DNA from: Thauera sp. JM12B12
GTDB taxonomy: Bacteria; Pseudomonadota; Gammaproteobacteria; Burkholderiales; Rhodocyclaceae
Assembly: GCF_039614725.1 (NCBI RefSeq)
Contig: NZ_CP154859.1
Span: forward strand, 3,782,001 to 3,846,000
DNA length: 64,000 bases
Direction of reading: 5' to 3'
Position 1 is the first letter of the stretch, and each line of letters opens with the position of its first letter. This document shows positions 1-8,946 of this stretch, piece by piece. The position numbers and the translations under genes were made by a program. Under the pieces are notes generated by a model. The model saw nothing but the letters and a program-made list of their open reading frames with translations. It was not told the DNA's origin and did not search any database.

Positions 1-306
1 ACCTACGCCCTGCTCGGACGCACCGGCCAGGCCCTCGCATGCTGGCGCACGCAGGCGCCGGCCTGGGACAGCCCCAACGCCGGCCCGGTGATGGCCGCCG
101 GGGCCGGAGCGCTCGGCGTACGCCTGGGCGGTGCGGCGATCTATCACGGCCGCGAGGAAGTGCGGCCGCCGCTGGGCGGGGGCCGTGGCGCCGACGTGGC
201 CAGCATCCGCGGCGCGGTGGCGCTGGTCCGCCACGGCAGCTGGCTGTGGCTGGCCACGATCGCCGCGGCGGCCCTGCTCGCCGGCATCGGAGCAGGCCAT
301 GCTTGA
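1..306 (+). CDS. cbiB: Adenosylcobinamide-phosphate synthase CbiB, C-terminal part (5' end outside window)
   Basis: The frame is open from base 1 and ends at a TGA at 304-306. It reads as the last ~100 residues of CbiB (called CobD in some organisms), the inner-membrane enzyme that attaches aminopropanol or its phosphate to adenosylcobyric acid. The segment [19 protein letters not shown] followed by a hydrophobic C-terminal helix ([19 protein letters not shown]) is characteristic of the family. The stop codon lies inside the next gene, cobD (8-base overlap), so the two are translationally coupled. They also act in sequence, since cobD makes the aminopropanol phosphate donor. The N-terminus cannot be judged. 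Confidence 0.88.
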   Translation, partial: TYALLGRTGQALACWRTQAPAWDSPNAGPVMAAGAGALGVRLGGAAIYHGREEVRPPLGGGRGADVASIRGAVALVRHGSWLWLATIAAAALLAGIGAGHA

Positions 307-1369
307 GCATGGCGGCCGCCTGCGCCGCGCCGCCCTCGCCCACGGCATTGCGCTGGAGCGCTGGCTGGACCTCTCCACCGGCATCAACCCGCAGGGCTAC
401 CCCGTGCCGCCGGTGCCGGCCGACGCCTGGCAGCGCCTGCCCGAGGACGACGACGGACTCGACGCTGCCGCTGCGCGCTACTACGGCAGCGCGCAGCTGC
501 TTGCGGTCGCCGGCTCGCAGCCGGCGATCCAGGCCCTGCCCGCCGTGCTGCGCGGCGAACGGGTGAGCCTGCTCAGCCCCGGCTACGCCGAACACGCCCA
601 CGCCTGGCGCGAACGCCCGACGCGGACCATCGCCCTCGAAGACGACGCCGAGCAATGCGCCGACGCGGTCGACGCCGCGGTCGAGCGCAGCGACATCGTC
701 GTGCTGGTGCAGCCGAACAATCCGACCGGGCTGCATTTCGGCCGCGACCGCCTGCTCGACTGGCACGCCCGCCTCGCGCGCCGCGGCGGCTGGCTGGTGG
801 TGGATGAGGCCTTCGTCGACACCACGCCGGAGGCGAGCCTGGTGCCCCTGGCCGGCAGCGACGGACTGGTCGTGCTGCGCTCGCTGGGCAAGTTCTTCGG
901 CCTTGCCGGCGCACGCGTGGGCTTCGTGTTCGCGCCCCCCGAGGTCCGCAGCGCGCTCGCCGAACGCCTCGGCCCGTGGACCCTCGCCGGGCCGTCGCGC
1001 TGGGCGGCACGCCATGCCCTCGGCGACATCGCATGGCAGGCCCGGGCGCGCGCCGCACTGCTCGCGGCCGGCGCGCGCCTGCACGCCCTGCTCGCCGCGC
1101 ACGGCCTGCAGGCACGCGGCCCGGCGCTGTTCAAGCACGTCGAGCATCCCGATGCGGCGCGCCTGCATGACGCCTTCGCGCGCCGCGCCATCCTGCTGCG
1201 CGCGTTCGAGCACCCTCCGGCGCTGCGCTTCGGCCTGCCAGCGGACGAGGCCGGATGGGCGCGACTGGCGGAAGCGCTCCCGGCCTGCCTGGGACCCGCC
1301 CCGGCTGCGCCTGCCGACGCGGACATGAGGCCCACTTCCGCCCCGATTCCCGCACCACGGCGGCCTTGA
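299..1369 (+). CDS. cobD: Threonine-phosphate decarboxylase (L-threonine-O-3-phosphate decarboxylase)
   Basis: A 356-residue PLP-dependent aminotransferase-fold enzyme that decarboxylates L-threonine phosphate to (R)-1-amino-2-propanol phosphate for the nucleotide loop of cobalamin. Family marks are the N-terminal HGG and LDLSTGINP segments, QPNNPTG near residue 140, VVDEAF, and the PLP lysine in [15 protein letters not shown] (Lys198). The ATG at 299 overlaps the end of cbiB by 8 bases and gives the MLEHGG start usual for the family. A longer open frame begins at 131 but runs through cbiB and is not family-like. The gene ends in a TGATG junction with the next gene. The name cobC is used for the same enzyme in the pseudomonad nomenclature. 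Confidence 0.9.
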   Translation: MLEHGGRLRRAALAHGIALERWLDLSTGINPQGYPVPPVPADAWQRLPEDDDGLDAAAARYYGSAQLLAVAGSQPAIQALPAVLRGERVSLLSPGYAEHAHAWRERPTRTIALEDDAEQCADAVDAAVERSDIVVLVQPNNPTGLHFGRDRLLDWHARLARRGGWLVVDEAFVDTTPEASLVPLAGSDGLVVLRSLGKFFGLAGARVGFVFAPPEVRSALAERLGPWTLAGPSRWAARHALGDIAWQARARAALLAAGARLHALLAAHGLQARGPALFKHVEHPDAARLHDAFARRAILLRAFEHPPALRFGLPADEAGWARLAEALPACLGPAPAAPADADMRPTSAPIPAPRRP

Positions 1370-2361
1370 TGCCAAGGCGCGCCCTCCAGCCCGATCCGAT
1401 GACCATGCCCCACGCCCGCTCCGCCAACAGCCGCTCCGCCGCGGCCTCGCCCCTTGCCGCCGGCCTGGCCGGCCTGCTCGCCACGCTCTCGCTCGTCCTG
1501 CCCTCGGCCGCCCGCGCCGAGGTCGCGATCACCGACGACACCGGCCAACGCGTGGTGCTCGCCCAACCCGCGCGCCGCATCGTCAGCCTCGCCCCCCACG
1601 TCACCGAACTCCTGTTCGCGGCCGGCGCCGGCGATCGCGTCGTCGGCGTCGTCGCCTACAGCGACTATCCCGAGGCCGCCCGCGCCCTGCCCCAGGTCGG
1701 CGGCTATACCCAGGTCGACCTCGAGGCCATCGTCGCCCTTCGCCCCGACCTCGTGGTGGGCTGGCGCAGCGGCAACCGCGACGCCCACCTCGGCCGCCTC
1801 CAGGCGCTCGGCATCCCCGTGTTCCTCAACGAGCCGCGCAGTCTCGAGGACGTGGCGAGAAGCCTCGAGCAGTTCGGCCGTCTCGCCGGCAGCGAGGCCG
1901 TCGCCGAGGGCGCCGCCAGCGCCTTCCGCGCGCGCCACGCCGCGCTCGCCGCCCGCTATGGCGGACAGCCGGCGGTGCGCACCTTCTACCAGATCTGGGA
2001 CCGCCCGCTGATGACGATCAACGACGCGCATCTGATCGCCGACGTGATCCGCCTGTGCGGCGGCCGCAACGTGTTCGGCGAGCTGTCGCAGCTGGCGCCC
2101 ACCATCGGCGTCGAGGCCGTGCTCGCCGCCAACCCCGAGGCGATCGTCGCCAGCGGCATGGGCGAGGCGCGGCCGGAGTGGCTCGACCAGTGGAAGCGCT
2201 GGGCGCAGCTCGAGGCCACACAGCGCGACAACCTGTTCTTCATTCCGCCCCAGCTCATTCAGCGCCACACCCCGCGCATCCTCGACGGCGCCGAGCAGCT
2301 TTGCGCTCAGCTCGAGGACGCGCGCAGCCGTCGCCCGGCGGCAGGGAACGCGCGCGACTGA
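1369..2361 (+). CDS. Periplasmic cobalamin/corrinoid-binding protein (BtuF-like, PF01497 type)
   Basis: A 330-residue ABC-transporter substrate-binding protein. After a basic start there is a hydrophobic signal segment ending SAARA (residues ~29-47), then the typical opening of a helical-backbone binding protein: TDDTGQRVVLAQPARRIVSLAPHVTELLF is the region (positions about 50-80), followed by VDLEAIVALRPDLVV. The ATG at 1369 overlaps the cobD stop as TGATG. ATGs at 1399 and 1405 would give a shorter, more conventional signal peptide, so the true start is uncertain by 12 codons. No permease or ATPase follows. The gene probably works with BtuCD encoded at 16966-18800, where a second, different BtuF-like protein is found. 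Iron-chelate binding is possible, but the cobalamin context favours corrinoid. Confidence 0.8.
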   Translation: MPRRALQPDPMTMPHARSANSRSAAASPLAAGLAGLLATLSLVLPSAARAEVAITDDTGQRVVLAQPARRIVSLAPHVTELLFAAGAGDRVVGVVAYSDYPEAARALPQVGGYTQVDLEAIVALRPDLVVGWRSGNRDAHLGRLQALGIPVFLNEPRSLEDVARSLEQFGRLAGSEAVAEGAASAFRARHAALAARYGGQPAVRTFYQIWDRPLMTINDAHLIADVIRLCGGRNVFGELSQLAPTIGVEAVLAANPEAIVASGMGEARPEWLDQWKRWAQLEATQRDNLFFIPPQLIQRHTPRILDGAEQLCAQLEDARSRRPAAGNARD

Positions 2362-2481
2362 CCGTACTCCGGCGCCTCGCCCACCCGGGGACAGCCCCGG
2401 GCACGGTGCGATCGCGGCGCATCGGGTCGATCGGTTTTCGTTAATATTCCCTGCAGCCCCGCAACGACACCGGAGACCACC

Positions 2482-3531
2482 ATGCGCCGACCCGACCGCC
2501 CTCTGCCCACCGCCGACGGCCTGAGCCGTCGCCAGCTGCTCAAGCTCGGACTCGGCGCCGCCACGCTCGCCGGGGTCGCCAGCCAGTGGACGCCGCTCAG
2601 CGCCTTCGCGCGGGAGGTCGAGGACTTCATCCGCGGCCCGGCGGTGCCCGACATCGCGCCTCAGCGCCTGTCCGAGCACGTGTGGATGATCTGGTCGAAG
2701 GACGGTTTCCCCACCCCCGAGAACCAGGGAATGATGAGCAACATCACCTTCGTCGTCGCCCGCGAGGGCGTGGTGATGCTCGACCCCGGCGGCTCCGTGC
2801 AGATCGGCGAGATGGCGCTGCGCATGATCCGCACGATCACCGACAAGCCGGTGGTGGCGATCTTCAACACCCACTATCACGGCGACCACTGGCTCGCCAA
2901 CCACGCCTTCGAGGACGCCTTCGGCAGCGATCTGCCGATCTACGCGCATCCCGTCAGCAAGAAGGAGATCGAGGGCGTGCAGGGCAGCCTGTGGCACAGC
3001 CTGATGGAGCGCTGGACCAACCAGGCCACCGCCGGCACGCGCATCGTCGCCCCCAATCGCGAGACCAATCATGGCGACCGCTTCAGCTTCGGCGACGTCT
3101 CCCTGCGCATCCACCACTACGGCCAGGCGCACACCCCGGGCGACATCTGCATCGAGGTCGTCGAAGACCAGCTCACCCATGTCGGCGACGTTGCCATGGA
3201 CCGCCGCATCGCCAACATGGACGACGGCTCCTACCCCGGCACCTTCCGCTTCTACGACGCGCTCGAGAAGAATGCGCCGTCGAAGATCTGGGTGCCCGGC
3301 CACGGGCATGCCAGCGCCGAGGTGCTGAAATGGAATCGGGAGCTGTTCGAAGGCATCTACGAGAACTGCGTGCGCGCGGTGGAAGACGGCGCCGACATGG
3401 CGGCGGCGCGCGCACGCGTGCTCGCCGACCCGCGCGTGGCGAGCCGTGCCGCCGACACCGCAGGCTTCGACGGCAACATCGGCAAGTACGTGAGCCTCGC
3501 CTATCTCGAGGCCGAGCGCGAAGCGTTCTGA
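2482..3531 (+). CDS. Tat-exported MBL-fold metallo-hydrolase
   Basis: A 349-residue metallo-beta-lactamase-fold protein. The N-terminus has a twin-arginine signal (SRRQLLKLGLGAATLAG, residues ~14-30), so it is probably exported folded to the periplasm. The metal-binding motif is THYHGDHW with His131, His133, Asp135 and His136. Further ligand motifs are HTPGD, LTHVGDVAMD and PGHGH. Families with this layout include exported quinoprotein-associated (SoxH-like) hydrolases as well as lactonase or glyoxalase-like enzymes; the substrate cannot be read from the sequence. A GGAGA ribosome site precedes the ATG. The gene stands alone, and the 120 bases before it include an AT-rich patch (GTTAATATT, ~2440) that could serve as a promoter. 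Confidence 0.8.
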   Translation: MRRPDRPLPTADGLSRRQLLKLGLGAATLAGVASQWTPLSAFAREVEDFIRGPAVPDIAPQRLSEHVWMIWSKDGFPTPENQGMMSNITFVVAREGVVMLDPGGSVQIGEMALRMIRTITDKPVVAIFNTHYHGDHWLANHAFEDAFGSDLPIYAHPVSKKEIEGVQGSLWHSLMERWTNQATAGTRIVAPNRETNHGDRFSFGDVSLRIHHYGQAHTPGDICIEVVEDQLTHVGDVAMDRRIANMDDGSYPGTFRFYDALEKNAPSKIWVPGHGHASAEVLKWNRELFEGIYENCVRAVEDGADMAAARARVLADPRVASRAADTAGFDGNIGKYVSLAYLEAEREAF

Positions 3532-3598
3532 GTACGGCCGGCGTGCGCGCCGCCGGCCGCGGGCCGGTTGCGCGCGCGGCCACTTGCGGCGCCCGCAC

Positions 3599-4729
3599 TC
3601 AAGGCGCGTCGGGCGGCGTCATCGGGTGGCGCGGATTGCGTGCAGCCGCCCACCATGCGCGATCGAAGATCCACGCCAGGCTGGGGAGCAGCCCGGGAAA
3701 GAAGTGCTCGGCCGCCGACCCGGAGGGCACGGGCTGCGCCGCCGCCCGCATCCTGAGCGCGCTCAGGCGGCGCCGCAGCGACGGGTGGAAAGGATGCGCC
3801 CGAGCCTCGCTGGCGTGCAGCTCGGGGTCGGCCGCGACCACCGCATGCGAGAACCCGGCCGCCACCCCGTGCCCCATCTCGCGGAACGGCCGCACCACCG
3901 ACCCTGCATCGAGCGTACGCAGCGCCTGCACGCGCGGCCAGTAGTCGTGCTCCAGGAAGTGCGCCTTGCGGCTCAGCTCGACCAGGGTCTCGCCGAGCAG
4001 TACCGGCCCCACCAGCCGCGCCGCCACCGCATCCGCCTCGAGCTCCTCGATGCGCGCCAGGCGCAGCATGTCGCGGCAGAACCGCTCGCCATGACGAGCC
4101 AGCCACGGCAGCCCCGGCGGGATGCCCGGCAGCAGGGCGTCGACGGTACGCATCCACCACGCCCGCAGGTAGGCACCCCAGCCACACAAGCCCTGGCGCT
4201 GCGCGGCGATGTGACCGAATTCATGCGCCAGCACGGCACCGAACTGGGCAGGCGACAGGCTATGCACCAGCGGCAGGCCGACGAGCAGCTCGGTGCGCAG
4301 CGCGCCCATCAGCCCCCGGCTCGGGCGCTGCAGCACGGCGGCGCCGATCTCGTCCGTGATGCGTACCTGGTCGATCGGCTCCACGCCCGAGCGGCGGGCG
4401 AGCTCATCGAGAAAGCTGAAGAACTCCTCCGCCGCCGCCCGCGGCAGGCGGATGCCCTCGGGCTGGGGAGCGAGGTGCAGCAGTGCATGGAGCCCGGCAA
4501 TCGCCGAACCGAGGCAGGCCAGGCCAAGGCCGACCCAGCCCACGGTGTGCAAGGGCTGGCCGTGGTCGATCGCGACCCACGCGGCGGTCATGGCCGCGAG
4601 CGCGATCGCCGCCAGGGCCAGGATCAGGCCGAACAACGCCAGCAGGCCGACCAAGGACACCAGCGCGAGCCGCCGGGCAAGGCGGGCACGCAAGCGGGTG
4701 ACGCTGCTGCGGGGCTCGAAATCGTGCAT
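3599..4729 (-). CDS. M48-family membrane zinc metallopeptidase
   Basis: A 376-residue peptidase with the zinc motif HEFGH (His169, Glu170, His173) and the downstream third ligand region EELEADAVAARL, as in HtpX/Ste24-type M48 proteases. Two hydrophobic helices lie near the N-terminus (residues ~20-50 and ~62-80), placing the catalytic domain at the inner membrane. The start at 4729 (MHDFEP) is chosen because upstream codons in the open frame are arginine-rich, non-family sequence. It is transcribed divergently from rhlE and converges on the MBL gene. It probably degrades misfolded membrane or periplasmic proteins; the exact substrate is unknown. Confidence 0.8.
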   Translation of the reverse strand: MHDFEPRSSVTRLRARLARRLALVSLVGLLALFGLILALAAIALAAMTAAWVAIDHGQPLHTVGWVGLGLACLGSAIAGLHALLHLAPQPEGIRLPRAAAEEFFSFLDELARRSGVEPIDQVRITDEIGAAVLQRPSRGLMGALRTELLVGLPLVHSLSPAQFGAVLAHEFGHIAAQRQGLCGWGAYLRAWWMRTVDALLPGIPPGLPWLARHGERFCRDMLRLARIEELEADAVAARLVGPVLLGETLVELSRKAHFLEHDYWPRVQALRTLDAGSVVRPFREMGHGVAAGFSHAVVAADPELHASEARAHPFHPSLRRRLSALRMRAAAQPVPSGSAAEHFFPGLLPSLAWIFDRAWWAAARNPRHPMTPPDAP

Positions 4730-5151
4730 CGAATTCGGATCGGTCGGCTCGGACGCGTCGAGACGGGTGAAAGGGAAGCGATGATCAACGCGGCGGCGAG
4801 AGTGTAACGAAGCTGCGGGCTGCGCGCAGCCTGCGCCCGCAGATCGGCACCTCTGGCGCCGCCCGGAGTGGGGAGCACGGCCCCCGTCGGCGCGCCCGGG
4901 CCGCCCACGCGCGCCGCCCAATCGAAGCGTCTGCACGCGGCGCACGGCGCGCCTTGCGCGGAAACCGTCCGCGGTGGCGGAAAGGCCTCGCTTATCGGGG
5001 GCGAAGCGCTTATAGTGCCGGTTCGCTGCGGTGCACCAGTCGTTCGCAGCGACTCCTGAAACGATCCTCGCGGCTGCCAGGCGGCCCGGATCTCTTCCCG
5101 CAGCCCGGATTGGTGCCGCTCGAACGCGGCGGGCTCGCGCCGGACCACTGA
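4730..5151 (+). promoter_or_regulatory. Divergent intergenic region with structured rhlE leader
   Basis: These 420 bases separate the divergent M48 peptidase and rhlE genes. No credible ORF is seen. A possible -10 box TATAGT lies at 5011-5016 for rhlE, without a convincing -35. Just downstream, TCGCTGCG (5023-5030) and CGCAGCGA (5045-5052) form a perfect 8-bp stem with a 14-base loop. It would sit at the start of a leader of about 130 bases. Confidence 0.35.
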
Positions 5152-6741
5152 ATGAACCCCGAACTCACCTTCGCCAGCCTCGGGCTGGCCGAACCGCTGC
5201 TACGTGCCATCGCCGAAGCAGGCTACACCGCCCCCACGCCCATCCAGGCCAAGGCCATCCCGCAGGTGCTCACCGGCGGCGACCTGCTCGCCGCCGCGCA
5301 GACCGGCACCGGCAAGACCGCCGGCTTCACCCTGCCGCTGCTGCACATCCTGTCGCAGACCCACGCCCACCCCCACCCGCCCGGCCGCCCGCGCTGCCTG
5401 ATCCTCACGCCCACGCGCGAGCTCGCCGCCCAGGTCCAGGAGTCGGTCGACACCTACGGCAAGCACCTGCCGCTGTCCTCGCTGGTGATGTTCGGTGGCG
5501 TCAACATCAACCCGCAGATCAGCGCGCTGAGGAAACGGGTCGACATCCTCGTCGCCACCCCGGGCCGCCTGCTCGACCACGTCGGCCAGAAGACGCTCGA
5601 CCTCTCCGGTGTCGAGATCCTGGTGCTGGACGAAGCCGACCGCATGCTCGACATGGGCTTCATCCGCGACATCCGCAAGGTGCTCGCGCTGCTGCCGAAG
5701 AAGCGCCAGAACCTGCTGTTCTCGGCCACCTTCTCGGACGAGATCCGCGAGCTCGCCCACGGCCTGCTGCACAACCCGGCCACGGTCGAGGTCGCGCCGC
5801 GCAACACCACCGCCGAGCGCGTCGACCAGGCGGTCTACATGATCGGCCAGAAACAGAAGCGCGAGCTGCTCGCCCACCTGATCAAGGAAAAGCAGTGGTT
5901 CCAGGCGCTGGTGTTCACCCGCACCAAGCACGGCGCCAACAAGCTCGCCGAGTACCTGACCAAGCACGACATCGGCGCCGCCGCGATCCACGGTAACAAG
6001 AGCCAGGCCGCACGCACGCGCGCGCTCGCCCAGTTCAAGGACGGTTCGCTGCCGGTGCTGGTGGCGACCGACATCGCCGCGCGCGGCCTCGACATCGACC
6101 AGCTGCCGCAGGTGGTCAACTTCGAGCTGCCCAACGTGCCCGAGGACTATGTGCACCGCATCGGCCGTACCGGCCGCGCCGGCGCCGCCGGCAACGCGAT
6201 CTCGCTCGTCGACAACGAGGAAATCAAGCTGCTGACCGCGATCGAGCGCGTGATCAAGCGCCGCCTCGACCGTGCCGTGGCCGAGGATTTCGTGCCCAGC
6301 GCCGGTGGCGAAGCCGCGCACGACGCCGACCATCAGCGCCCGCCGATGCCGCGCCGCGGTGGCGGACGCCAGGCGCCGCCGCGCCCGCAGGCGGCTGCCC
6401 AGGCACGCGGCGGCGACCGTCCGGCCGCTGGCGGCCGCAGCGGAGAACAAGGCCGTGCAAGCAGCCGCAAGCCGCAAGGCGTACGCGGCGAGGTCGACGG
6501 CAACCGCGCGCCGATGCAGGCCGAAGCGCGCGAGATCAATGGCAACCGCGCCCCGCAAGCGCGCAAGGAAGTCGACGGCAATCGCGCCAGTCCCGCGCGA
6601 CGCCCCGAAGCCGACGGCAACCGTTCGCCTGCAAACCGGCGCCCCGAAGCCAACGGCAACCGCACGGGACAAGGCCAGCAGCGGCGCGCGCCGGCGCGCG
6701 CGGCCCTGTTCTCGGCCAAGCCGGGCGGCGGCGAGCGCTGA
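5152..6741 (+). CDS. rhlE: DEAD-box ATP-dependent RNA helicase RhlE
   Basis: A 529-residue RNA helicase. All core motifs are present in order: Q motif GYTAPTPIQ (24-32), Walker A AQTGTGKT (49-56), [19 protein letters not shown] (160-163), SAT, ARGLDI and [10 protein letters not shown]. After residue ~385 the core gives way to a basic, low-complexity tail with five GNR-centred repeats (see the repeat entry), a likely RNA-binding extension. RhlE proteins unwind short RNA duplexes and take part in ribosome maturation, RNA decay and cold adaptation. The ATG follows a long leader with a stable hairpin. A strong inverted repeat follows the stop. Confidence 0.93.
   Translation: MNPELTFASLGLAEPLLRAIAEAGYTAPTPIQAKAIPQVLTGGDLLAAAQTGTGKTAGFTLPLLHILSQTHAHPHPPGRPRCLILTPTRELAAQVQESVDTYGKHLPLSSLVMFGGVNINPQISALRKRVDILVATPGRLLDHVGQKTLDLSGVEILVLDEADRMLDMGFIRDIRKVLALLPKKRQNLLFSATFSDEIRELAHGLLHNPATVEVAPRNTTAERVDQAVYMIGQKQKRELLAHLIKEKQWFQALVFTRTKHGANKLAEYLTKHDIGAAAIHGNKSQAARTRALAQFKDGSLPVLVATDIAARGLDIDQLPQVVNFELPNVPEDYVHRIGRTGRAGAAGNAISLVDNEEIKLLTAIERVIKRRLDRAVAEDFVPSAGGEAAHDADHQRPPMPRRGGGRQAPPRPQAAAQARGGDRPAAGGRSGEQGRASSRKPQGVRGEVDGNRAPMQAEAREINGNRAPQARKEVDGNRASPARRPEADGNRSPANRRPEANGNRTGQGQQRRAPARAALFSAKPGGGER
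6490..6668 (+). repeat. Five GNR-centred coding repeats in the RhlE tail
   Basis: The C-terminal tail carries five variants of E-[VIA]-[DN]-G-N-R-[AST]-[PSG] ([40 protein letters not shown]) spaced by short basic linkers. Spacing is 12-15 residues. The DNA copies share GGCAACCG or GGCAATCG cores, so they could arise by slippage or unequal recombination. Confidence 0.8.
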
Positions 6742-6750
6742 GCGCCTCTG

Positions 6751-6778
6751 CAGGGGACGTCGCCTCCGTCGTCCCCTG
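6751..6778 (+). terminator. Inverted repeat after rhlE, probable terminator
   Basis: CAGGGGACG (6751-6759) and CGTCCCCTG (6770-6778) make a perfect 9-bp stem with a 10-base loop ten bases after the rhlE stop. There is no U-tract, so it may act as a factor-assisted terminator or a 3' stabiliser. Confidence 0.55.
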
Positions 6779-6831
6779 AGGCTCCCGAGCCGGTCGGACA
6801 CGCGACCCATACGCAACAGTATGGTTATGGG

Positions 6832-6837
6832 TATAAT
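6832..6837 (+). promoter_or_regulatory. Candidate -10 box for the CoA-transferase gene
   Basis: A perfect TATAAT sits 42 bases before the ATG at 6880, in an AT-rich patch of an otherwise GC-rich region. No good -35 hexamer is present at the right distance, so an activator may be needed. Confidence 0.4.
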
Positions 6838-6879
6838 CGCGCCGTTTCTTCCCGACCGTCACCTCGCCGCGGAGCCAGC

Positions 6880-8178
6880 ATGAGCAAGCCGGAAGCCCTC
6901 TATCAGCAAAAACGCATGACGGCGGGCGACGCCGTCGCGCTCATCCGCGACGGCGACACCGTCGTCGTGCCCACGGGCGTGGGCGAACCGCCCGCGCTGC
7001 TGCACGCGCTCTCCGAGCGCCGGCACAGCCTGCGCGACGTGGCGGTGAGCCAGATCCTGCCGCTGCGCAAGTTCGCCTACATCGATCCCGAGACCCGCCA
7101 CCACGTCCGCCACGACGCCTACTTCTTCGGCGGCGCCACGCGCGCCGGCGGCCAGGCGGGCTGGGTGGACTACGTACCGGCGTACTTCTCCGAACTGCCG
7201 ATGCTGATCGACCGCGGCCTGTCGCCCGCCGACGTCGTGGTGTCGATGGCCTCGCCGATGGACGAGCACGGCTACTTCAGCCTCGCGCTGGCGCCCGACT
7301 ACACCATGGCGGCGGTGCGCCGCGCACGCGTGGTGCTGCTCGAGGTGAATCCGAACGTGCCGTTTGCCAATGGCGACTGCCACATCCATGTGTCGCAGGT
7401 GAGCGGACTGGTGGAAAGCGACGAGGAACTCTTCGAAGTCGGCCTGCCGGAGATCGGCGCGGTGCAGGAGGCGATCGGCAAGTACGTCGCCGACCTCATC
7501 GACGATGGCGCCACGCTGCAGATCGGCTACGGCGGCATCCCCGACGCGGTGGTGATGCAGCTCCAGCACAAGCGCGACCTCGGCATCCACACCGAGATGA
7601 TCGGCGACGGCATCCTGTCGCTGATCGAGTCGGGCGCGGTGACCAACCGCCGCAAGACCTTCATGCCGGGCAAGACCGTCGCCACCTTCGCGCTCGGCTC
7701 GCGCCGCCTGTATCGCACGCTGCACCGCAACCCGGGCATCGAGATGCATCCGGTGGACTTCACCAACGATCCCTACCTCGCGGCACGCAACGACAAGCTG
7801 TGCGCGATCAACGCCACGCTGCAGATCGACCTGCTCGGCCAGTGCGGCTCGGAGAGCCTCGGCCACCTGCCCTACTCCGGCACCGGCGGCCAGGTGGACT
7901 TCGTACGCGCGGCCAACCGTTCGCGCGACGGCAAGGCCTTCATCGTGCTGCCCTCGACCGCCAAGGGCGGCGCGGTGTCGCGCATCGCGCCGGTGCTGTC
8001 GCCCGGCACGCACGTCACCACGAGCAAGAACGACATCAACTACGTGGTCACCGAGTACGGTGTCGCCCAGCTGCGCGGCAAGACCGCTGGCCAGCGCGCG
8101 CAGGCGCTGATCGCCATCGCGCACCCGGATTTCCGCGGCGAGCTGCGCGAGTCGGCACGGAAGATGGGGCTGCTCTAG
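6880..8178 (+). CDS. Acetyl-CoA hydrolase/transferase family protein (4-hydroxybutyrate CoA-transferase-like)
   Basis: A 432-residue class I-type CoA-transferase. The N-terminal half has IRDGDTVVVPTGVGEPPAL. The C-terminal half has GYGGIPDAV, then GIHTEMIGDG, where the Glu is the expected acyl-CoA adduct residue, then PYSGTGGQVDF and VTEYGVAQLRGKT, all typical of the acetyl-CoA hydrolase/4-hydroxybutyrate CoA-transferase family. It probably moves CoA between acetyl-CoA and a short-chain carboxylate in the cytoplasm; the acceptor is not readable. The start ATG follows a GGAGCC ribosome site. It is monocistronic: a TATAAT lies upstream and a GC-rich hairpin downstream. Confidence 0.85.
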   Translation: MSKPEALYQQKRMTAGDAVALIRDGDTVVVPTGVGEPPALLHALSERRHSLRDVAVSQILPLRKFAYIDPETRHHVRHDAYFFGGATRAGGQAGWVDYVPAYFSELPMLIDRGLSPADVVVSMASPMDEHGYFSLALAPDYTMAAVRRARVVLLEVNPNVPFANGDCHIHVSQVSGLVESDEELFEVGLPEIGAVQEAIGKYVADLIDDGATLQIGYGGIPDAVVMQLQHKRDLGIHTEMIGDGILSLIESGAVTNRRKTFMPGKTVATFALGSRRLYRTLHRNPGIEMHPVDFTNDPYLAARNDKLCAINATLQIDLLGQCGSESLGHLPYSGTGGQVDFVRAANRSRDGKAFIVLPSTAKGGAVSRIAPVLSPGTHVTTSKNDINYVVTEYGVAQLRGKTAGQRAQALIAIAHPDFRGELRESARKMGLL

Positions 8179-8186
8179 GCCGTCAA

Positions 8187-8214
8187 GCGGGGGGCACTCG
8201 CGAGCACCCCCCGC
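8187..8214 (+). terminator. GC-rich hairpin between convergent genes
   Basis: GCGGGGGG (8187-8194) pairs with CCCCCCGC (8207-8214). The loop itself contains the palindrome CTCGCGAG. It starts 9 bases after the CoA-transferase stop and faces the convergent CBS-domain gene. It lacks a U-tract. Confidence 0.5.
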
Positions 8215-8230
8215 CGTGGGAGCAACCGCC

Positions 8231-8254
8231 TGTGGGAGCGGCCTTGCCCGCGAA
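8231..8254 (+). repeat. REP-like element (single copy)
   Basis: TGTGGGAGCGGCCTTGCCCG and the following CGAA match, with one base change, the REP-like units at 22853 and 24259. It is extragenic, at the 3' ends of two convergent genes, the usual place for REP elements. Confidence 0.7.
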
Positions 8255-8260
8255 GGGCGG

Positions 8261-8695
8261 TCAGAGGATGACGGTGATCTCCTCGCGGCGGATCAGCTCG
8301 GTGTTGAAGTCGAGCGCGTCGAGCAGCAGTGCATCGCGCGCGGTGACGACGCCGACCGGCCTGCCAGCCGTATCCACCACCGGCACGTGGCGGATGCGGT
8401 TCTCGTACATCAGATGCAGGGCATGGCCGAAAGGCTTGTCCTCGGTGAGCGTGAGCGGCTTGTGCGTCATCACCTCGCCGACGGCGGTGGCGTCGGGGTC
8501 GAGCCCGGCGGCGATGACGCGGAAGGTGGCGTCACGCTCGGTGAAGATGCCGGTGAGCACGCCGTGCTCGGTGATCAGCGCCGCGCTGCAATGCTGCTCC
8601 TGCATGAGCCGCGTGACCTCGCGTACCGACGCGAAGATCGACACATTGACGAAGGGGCGCTCGGCAAGCACATGGTGAATGGGACGGGTGGGCAT
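8261..8695 (-). CDS. Tandem CBS-domain protein
   Basis: A 144-residue protein made of two CBS domains, roughly 10-65 (FASVREVTRLMQEQHCSAAL to GIFTERD) and 75-130 (VMTHKPLTLTEDKPFGHAL to PVGVVTARD). Such stand-alone CBS pairs bind adenine nucleotides and act as regulatory modules; no catalytic domain is attached. The start MPTRPIHH at 8695 is preceded by AGGAGA, a good ribosome site, which rules out the longer upstream frame. Its partner is unknown; it converges with the CoA-transferase gene. Confidence 0.8.
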   Translation of the reverse strand: MPTRPIHHVLAERPFVNVSIFASVREVTRLMQEQHCSAALITEHGVLTGIFTERDATFRVIAAGLDPDATAVGEVMTHKPLTLTEDKPFGHALHLMYENRIRHVPVVDTAGRPVGVVTARDALLLDALDFNTELIRREEITVIL

Positions 8696-8907
8696 GGTCT
8701 GTCTCCTTCTGCATCTTGTGATTGGACGGCACGGTTCACTAGCTTCAATCGTGCCAGCTTGTGCAAGCCTTTCCATGGAAGCCGAAAGCCTGGCACAAGT
8801 CACTGTTCTAAAGGATTTTTTTGACCACAGCGTGACAGAGCTCACACGCTGCGCTGCAGCAGCTGCGGCGCCGGGGATGCATCACCGCCGTGCATGAACG
8901 CCCACGG

Positions 8908-8926
8908 GCGCACCACGCGGGTGCGC
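8908..8926 (-). terminator. Possible terminator after psd
   Basis: GCGCACC (8908-8914) and GGTGCGC (8920-8926) form a 7-bp stem with a 5-base loop just after the psd stop on the minus strand. There is no clear U-tract. Confidence 0.3.
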
Positions 8927-8946
8927 CGCGCCCGCCGCCAGGCGGC

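Noticed and set aside
4730..4945. Upstream extension of the M48 peptidase
   Set aside because: The extra 72 codons are low-complexity Arg/Gly/Pro sequence and would place a long polar tail before the membrane helices.
583..6816. Long open frames antisense to cobD, btuF, the MBL gene and rhlE (for example 583-3309 and 5200-6816 on the minus strand)
   Set aside because: They are rich in Arg, Ala and Gly, have no recognisable domains, and mirror real genes; such frames are common in GC-rich DNA.
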